64,000 bases of DNA from Sulfurimonas sp. HSL-1656 (GTDB taxonomy: Bacteria > Campylobacterota > Campylobacteria > Campylobacterales > Sulfurimonadaceae), in assembly GCF_039645585.1 (NCBI RefSeq), contig NZ_CP147915.1, positions 1,488,001 to 1,552,000 on the forward strand, read 5' to 3'. Positions within the stretch are counted from its first letter, which is position 1. Every line of letters starts with the position of its first letter. A program made the position numbers and the translations under genes. A model generated the notes under the pieces. It saw only the letters and a program-made list of their open reading frames with translations. It ran no database searches and was not told the origin of the DNA. Below, piece after piece: positions 59,879 through 64,000 of the stretch.

Positions 59879-60677
59879 CGAAGAGCTCCTGCAGCACGGC
59901 ATTCCAGCCTCTGGGCCCAGGATAGGGTGCCTTGATGAGATTGGGCAGGTTGATGGCGGCATAGCTGCCGTCGTGTTTGGGAATCAACACGGGGATGTCG
60001 ACGCTCTGCAGCATCGAGAAGTCGTTCTCGCTGTCCCCCAGCGCGATGGATCTGAAACGGATCCCCGTCGACGCTTCGGCGCGCTCGAGCAGTGCTTCGA
60101 CCGCACTCCCTTTGCTCTGGTTCCGCCCGATGAGATGGTAGAAACGCCCCCCTTTCGTAATCATGAACCCCTCGGCCGATACGGCTGCGACCAGGTCGTC
60201 AAGCAGGCTTTCGTCTTCCATAATAAAGGGTTCGGAGCAGTAGCGCGTCTTCGCCATCACGGCGCCTTCGCTCTGCAGCCCCGTGCGTTCGGCCACCTCG
60301 TCATGGTGCATATGCGAGAAGCCTCTCAGACGGAAGCGGGTTTTCAGGTTGTCCAGCAGGTTCGTACAGGCGTCATAGGCGGCACCCAGGGTGATCACTT
60401 CGTAGTCGGCCTCATGGTCCGCACCGTAAAAGCGGCTGCAGCAGCGCGGGATGAAGATCGCCCCGCCGTTCTCCACGATGAAGGGGGCGCAGAGTCCCAT
60501 CTTCTCCTGGAGTTTGACGGCTTCAGGCTGCGTTTTGCTGGTGACGAAAACCAGCGGTATCTCTTCACGTATCAGGTAGTCGATCGCGGGCTGGGCCGCC
60601 GAATGCGAGTAGGTTTCGTGATCAAGCAGTGTGGCATCTAGGTCAGTGAAAACGATGTAGTGCGGCGAATCAGACAT
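59868..60677 (-). CDS. Mannosyl/glucosyl-3-phosphoglycerate phosphatase (HAD-IIB)
   Basis: 269 residues. VFTDLDATLLDHETYSHSAAQPAI is the MPGP-family start (D-x-D, with A for G in DGT). IENGGAIFIP-like VENGGAIFIPR, NQSKGSAVEALL and ALGDSENDFSMLQSVDIPVLI follow. In this operon it should dephosphorylate glucosyl-3-phosphoglycerate to glucosylglycerate. First gene of the five-gene minus-strand operon. Confidence 0.87.
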   Translation of the reverse strand: MSDSPHYIVFTDLDATLLDHETYSHSAAQPAIDYLIREEIPLVFVTSKTQPEAVKLQEKMGLCAPFIVENGGAIFIPRCCSRFYGADHEADYEVITLGAAYDACTNLLDNLKTRFRLRGFSHMHHDEVAERTGLQSEGAVMAKTRYCSEPFIMEDESLLDDLVAAVSAEGFMITKGGRFYHLIGRNQSKGSAVEALLERAEASTGIRFRSIALGDSENDFSMLQSVDIPVLIPKHDGSYAAINLPNLIKAPYPGPRGWNAVLQELFGVA

Positions 60678-60820
60678 TCGCTTGGCCTTGCATGTTTGTC
60701 ATGTCCCCATTGTAACATCACTGCCGCCGTTATACGCTGGATGCCTGCCTCCTTTTTAGGCACACCTTAAGGGCCCCCTGGGGTATACTTCAAAAATATC
60801 CCGGGAAAAGAGGACATTTT

Positions 60821-61573
60821 ATGAACACTTCGATCATCAAAGGCGTCCTGTGCGACATCGGCGGTGTGCTTTACGAAGGCGACACCCCCTATCCCGGTGC
60901 CATCGAAGCGGTCGCGCGGCTCAAAGCAGGCTATCCCGTCCGCTTCCTGACCAATACGACTCAAAAGACGGGTGCGGAGGTCGTGGCAAAGCTGCAGAAG
61001 ATGGGTTTCGGCATCGAAGCCTCGGAAGTGATCACGGCCCTGGACGTCACCAAAGCGTACCTCATCGAGCGCCGAAGCCGGGCAACCTTCCTGCTCACGG
61101 ACGCCGCCGAAGCGTTTTTCGAGGACCTGCCCGACGCCCCCTGCCGCTGCGTCGTCATCGGCGATGCCCAGGAGAACTTCACCTATACGCGTCTCAATGA
61201 AGCCTTCCGGACCCTGATGGAGGGCGGCGAGCTTCTCGCCGCCGCGAAGAACCGCTATTTCAAAGACCATGGCGGGCGTCTCAGCATGGATGCCGGCGGC
61301 TTCGTCGCGGCCCTGGAATACGCCTCGGGCAAAACCGCGACGGTCATCGGGAAACCGAGCACGGACTTCTACCGCCTCGCCTGCGCCCGGATGGGCGTGG
61401 CGCCCGAAGCGGCGGTCATGATCGGCGACGACGTCGAAAGCGATGTCGGCGGCGCACAGGCGGCGGGCCTTCAGGGCATCCTCGTCGAAACGGGCAAATA
61501 CACCCCGTCCGATCTCGCACGCGGTATCACCCCCGACGCCGTTTTCCCCTCCCTCGCCGCGGTCACCCTCTAA
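60821..61573 (+). CDS. HAD-IIA family phosphatase
   Basis: 250 residues. LCDIGGVLYEGDTPYPGAIEAV opens the LHPP-like HAD-IIA subfamily (second Asp of DxD replaced by G, as related LHPP proteins also vary here). Cap with FLTNTTQKTG, then VIGKPS and MIGDDVESDVGGAQAAGLQGILVETGKY. Probable phosphatase on a small substrate. AGAGGACATTTT precedes the ATG; TATACT at 60783 could be its -10. Confidence 0.87.
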   Translation: MNTSIIKGVLCDIGGVLYEGDTPYPGAIEAVARLKAGYPVRFLTNTTQKTGAEVVAKLQKMGFGIEASEVITALDVTKAYLIERRSRATFLLTDAAEAFFEDLPDAPCRCVVIGDAQENFTYTRLNEAFRTLMEGGELLAAAKNRYFKDHGGRLSMDAGGFVAALEYASGKTATVIGKPSTDFYRLACARMGVAPEAAVMIGDDVESDVGGAQAAGLQGILVETGKYTPSDLARGITPDAVFPSLAAVTL

Positions 61574-61631
61574 AAACCCCGGAACCGGACTTGCATATCC
61601 TCCTTGCACTAACGAGGAGGAGTTTCTATAT

Positions 61632-62234
61632 ATGACGATTGATGTCAACGTTAAAGCAACCAATGAGGATTTTCTCGACGAGATCGACGAGATCATCGAA
61701 GATACGATGGTGCAGATCTTTTTTCTGCAGCCCGAAGACGAAGCGGCCCTGGAAAAGGCCAAGGAGGATGCCGAGGAGTATACGGCCCTCTTCTACACTG
61801 CCCCCATTGCCCTGGGTGAGCAGTCGGATACGAAATGCGTCGGCTACCGCGTCAGCAGTGCCGACGAGCTGCGTGCGTCTTCCATTGCGGACAAGCCGCT
61901 CTTTGTGGATGAGACCGCGCTGGACGATGCCCTCCGCAGCCTGCTGATTGAACGCGGCGACCAGGGGGTCATCCTCAACGCCACGCAGGCGCACGACGAC
62001 CTCGAACAGTTCTTCGTGGCCATCGGCCCCTCCAATGTCGGCGCCTTCGACCACGAGGTCCTCGCCGGACTCTCCATGGACAAGATCATGCTGCAAAGCG
62101 GCTTCCCCGAGCACGGTTTCGACGAGATCTTCCCGGCGGTCAAAACGATCTCGGACGCGATGTTCCGCCCCGAGCACAGCATTATCGCCCGGGCGACCAA
62201 GCACGCCCTCGCCCTTGCGGGCCTGAAAAAATAG
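61632..62234 (+). CDS. Hypothetical protein upstream of ankyrin gene
   Basis: 200 residues from the ATG at 61632 (GAGGAGG upstream). Acidic, mixed alpha/beta, no signal peptide (MTIDVNVKATNEDFLDEIDEII). No family is recognised. The GTG of the ankyrin gene follows 15 bp later, so the two are likely cotranscribed and may interact. Confidence 0.65.
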   Translation: MTIDVNVKATNEDFLDEIDEIIEDTMVQIFFLQPEDEAALEKAKEDAEEYTALFYTAPIALGEQSDTKCVGYRVSSADELRASSIADKPLFVDETALDDALRSLLIERGDQGVILNATQAHDDLEQFFVAIGPSNVGAFDHEVLAGLSMDKIMLQSGFPEHGFDEIFPAVKTISDAMFRPEHSIIARATKHALALAGLKK

Positions 62235-62249
62235 TCCAAGGAGACGACC

Positions 62250-62684
62250 GTGACCGAAACCACACTGACATGGCTGGAAGCAAACGACTACGACGCCGGG
62301 AACCTTGACCTTCAGGGCAGCTACGGCAACACGGCCCTGATGAAGGCCGCCCGCGAAGGCAATGCCGCAATCGTGCGCGAGCTGCTCGATGCCGGTGCGG
62401 ACATCATGCTCAAAAACGTCGACGGCAACACGGCGCTGTGGCTCTCCTGCTTCGGCGAGAACCCCGAGGTCGTCTCCATGCTCATCGACGCGGGCATCGA
62501 GCTTGACACGGCGAACGTCAACGGCGTCACCTCGCTGATGTACGCCGCGTCCAGCGGCAAGGAGGCGATGGTCAAGATGCTCGTGGACGCGGGCGCCGAC
62601 GTCGCTATCAAGAACCCCGACGACTTCACGGCCCTCGACCTCGCCGTCACCCCGAAGATCCTCCGCCTGCTGCGGAAAAAATAA
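62250..62684 (+). CDS. Ankyrin repeat protein
   Basis: 144 residues from a GTG at 62250 (AAGGAG six bases upstream). Three to four ankyrin repeats: GNTALMKAAREGNAAIVRELLDAG, GNTALWLSCFGENPEVVSMLIDAG, GVTSLMYAASSGKEAMVKMLVDAG and a C-terminal partial repeat. It has no signal peptide. Protein-protein interaction is the expected role, perhaps with the 61632 product. Confidence 0.88.
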   Translation: MTETTLTWLEANDYDAGNLDLQGSYGNTALMKAAREGNAAIVRELLDAGADIMLKNVDGNTALWLSCFGENPEVVSMLIDAGIELDTANVNGVTSLMYAASSGKEAMVKMLVDAGADVAIKNPDDFTALDLAVTPKILRLLRKK

Positions 62685-62738
62685 ATCCGGACGGGCTTCC
62701 CTTCCGGCGACTTGCTTTCCATCTCTTCATCCGTACTA

Positions 62739-62766
62739 CTGACAGATACGTCCCTCACTGTATAAT
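62739..62766 (+). promoter_or_regulatory. Sigma-70-like promoter of HAD gene
   Basis: CTGACA at 62739-62744 and TATAAT at 62761-62766, 16 bases apart, upstream of the GTG at 62806. Confidence 0.55.
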
Positions 62767-62805
62767 AGGTGATAATAAGTGTAAAAAAACCTTAGGGGAG
62801 AAGCC

Positions 62806-63435
62806 GTGAAATACAAGCTCGTCATTTTCGATTTCGACGGTACCCTTGCCGACTCTTTTCCCTTCTTCCTGCACGCCGTCAACGCCCTGGCGGAAAAACA
62901 CCATTTCAGAAAAATAGACCCGGAACAGATCGAGACCCTGCGGCACTATGATGCGAAACGCATCATCAGACAGCTCCGCATCCCCTTATGGAAAGTGCCG
63001 ATCGTCGCCGCCGTTTTCAGGAAGAAGATGGCACGGAACGTCGGCGACATCCCCATGTTCCCCGCGGTCACGGAGATGCTGTGCGCCCTCTCGGAACGGG
63101 GTATCATGCTCAGCCTCGTCACGAGCAACTCGCACGACAATGTCCTGAAAATCCTGGGAGAGGAGAATACGGGGCTGCTGCGCTACCCGCAATACGGCAC
63201 AAGCCTGTTCGGAAAAGCGTCCAAGCTGAAATCCATCCTGCGAAAAAGCGGCGTCAACGCGGAAGATGCCATCTATATTGGTGACGAGATCAGGGACCTG
63301 AACGCCGCGCGGGCCGTCAATATGGATTTCGGTGCCGTCGCATGGGGGTATACGAAAGGGGATGCACTGATGGAGCACGCCCCTGAAGTGATGTTTTACA
63401 CTGTCGGGGAGATTGCAGAGAAGCTGGCGCGCTGA
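62806..63435 (+). CDS. HAD family hydrolase (phosphoglycolate phosphatase-like)
   Basis: 209 residues from a GTG at 62806 (AGGGGAG). HAD motifs: VIFDFDGTLADSFPFF, LVTSNS, YIGDEIRDLNAARAV. Cap type IA. A Campylobacterota-type PGP-like phosphatase; substrate unknown. Confidence 0.88.
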   Translation: MKYKLVIFDFDGTLADSFPFFLHAVNALAEKHHFRKIDPEQIETLRHYDAKRIIRQLRIPLWKVPIVAAVFRKKMARNVGDIPMFPAVTEMLCALSERGIMLSLVTSNSHDNVLKILGEENTGLLRYPQYGTSLFGKASKLKSILRKSGVNAEDAIYIGDEIRDLNAARAVNMDFGAVAWGYTKGDALMEHAPEVMFYTVGEIAEKLAR

Positions 63436-63471
63436 AATACGTGCTTGCCGTTGGTTCAGGCCCGAAGGCCT

Positions 63472-64000
63472 TTACAGCTCGCAGTATTCGAGCCCGTGCG
63501 CTTCGGCGACGGCCAGGTTGGTGAGCTTGCCGTCGTAGGTATTGAGCGCACTGTGCAGCAGCGGGAATTTCGCGTACGCTTCCTCGCCGCCGAACTCCGC
63601 CAGTTTCAGCAGATACGGCAGCGTCGCGTTCGTGAGCGCCATCGTCGAGGTGCGCGGGTACGCCCCCGGCATATTGGCGACACAGTAGTGTACGACCCCG
63701 TCGACAACGTAGGTCGGTTCGGTGTGCGTCGTCGCCCTGGAGGTTTCGAAACAGCCGCCCTGGTCGATGGAGACGTCGATCAGGACACTTCCTTCGCGCA
63801 TTTGGGAGAGCATCGCCTTGGTAATCAGCTTCGGCGCTTTTGCCCCGGGGATGAGCACCGTACCGATGATGACGTCCGTCGTCGGCAGCAGCGATTCGAT
63901 GGCGTCGGTTGTACTGTACAGAGTACTGACATTGGCCGGGAGCACGTCGTTGAGGTAGTGCAGGCGTGCCAGATTGATGTCGAGGATCGTCACCTTCGCC
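63472..64000 (-). CDS. ald: Alanine dehydrogenase, C-terminal part
   Basis: The window contains the last ~175 codons; the 5' part lies beyond the right edge. Rossmann/substrate-domain features of Ald: LLPTTDVIIGTVLIPGAKAP, VLIDVSIDQGGCFETSR, THTEPTYVVDGVVHYCVANMPGAYPRTSTMALTNATLPY. It interconverts alanine and pyruvate with NAD. The reading frame continues to the edge without a start near it. Confidence 0.93.
   Translation of the reverse strand, partial: AKVTILDINLARLHYLNDVLPANVSTLYSTTDAIESLLPTTDVIIGTVLIPGAKAPKLITKAMLSQMREGSVLIDVSIDQGGCFETSRATTHTEPTYVVDGVVHYCVANMPGAYPRTSTMALTNATLPYLLKLAEFGGEEAYAKFPLLHSALNTYDGKLTNLAVAEAHGLEYCEL

Overview
The window is a GC-rich chromosomal segment (by eye above 55 % GC) from a diazotrophic bacterium. 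A Sulfurimonas-like member of the Campylobacterota is my best guess, based on the nif gene set with CowN, the many short conserved proteins, the CZB-like protein and the hemerythrin. This is inference; no rRNA or marker gene is present to prove it. I saw no tRNA or rRNA gene and no CRISPR array.

Layout. (1) 1-6.9 kb is a nitrogen-fixation cluster on the minus strand: nifE, then nifN-nifX-DUF269-flavodoxin-nifW-nifZ (nifZ runs off the left edge). nifE and nifN are separated by a plus-strand yceI-tetR pair with its own promoter and dyad and by a small hypothetical gene. A candidate sigma-54 promoter lies upstream of nifE. (2) 7-23.5 kb is ordinary chromosome: a diguanylate cyclase between two Gln-rich secreted small proteins, an AMMECR1/NTF2-like fusion, divergent trpB and trpF, cold-shock proteins, sodB, a histidine kinase/response regulator pair, and a p-cresol-methylhydroxylase-like cytochrome/Tat protein/flavoprotein trio. 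(3) 23.5-38.6 kb is a plastic region. About eleven copies of a roughly 310-bp fold-back repeat sit between short gene groups (ABC-F plus exonuclease, thioredoxins, rhodanese, Dabb protein, transglutaminase, clpS, TauE, cowN, MarR/acetyltransferase). One copy is interrupted by a second, unrelated 269-bp fold-back element. The region also holds a strikingly AT-rich three-gene island (31.4-33.9 kb) of foreign composition. It encodes a SocA/YwgA-like protein, a PD-(D/E)XK-like protein and a TIM-barrel protein with a CxCxxC site that may be a distant tRNA-guanine-transglycosylase relative. This is my best candidate for an undescribed system. (4) 38.6-54.4 kb is mixed housekeeping: MATE exporter, msrPQ, YgjP-like protease, two SPOR-like paralogues, methyltransferase, SlyD-like FKBP, dtd, hemerythrin and aldo/keto reductase. 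(5) 54.7-60.7 kb is a five-gene minus-strand operon that should form a closed glucosylglycerate cycle: phosphatase, glycerate kinase, glucosyl-3-phosphoglycerate synthase, GH13 phosphorylase and galU. (6) 60.8-64 kb has two HAD phosphatases, an ankyrin protein and a partial alanine dehydrogenase.

Together the genes suggest a microaerophilic, N2-fixing, osmotically adaptable organism. It protects nitrogenase (NifW, CowN, flavodoxin supply) and handles oxidative damage (SodB, MsrPQ, thioredoxins). Its genome carries families of palindromic fold-back repeats that appear to recombine with one another.
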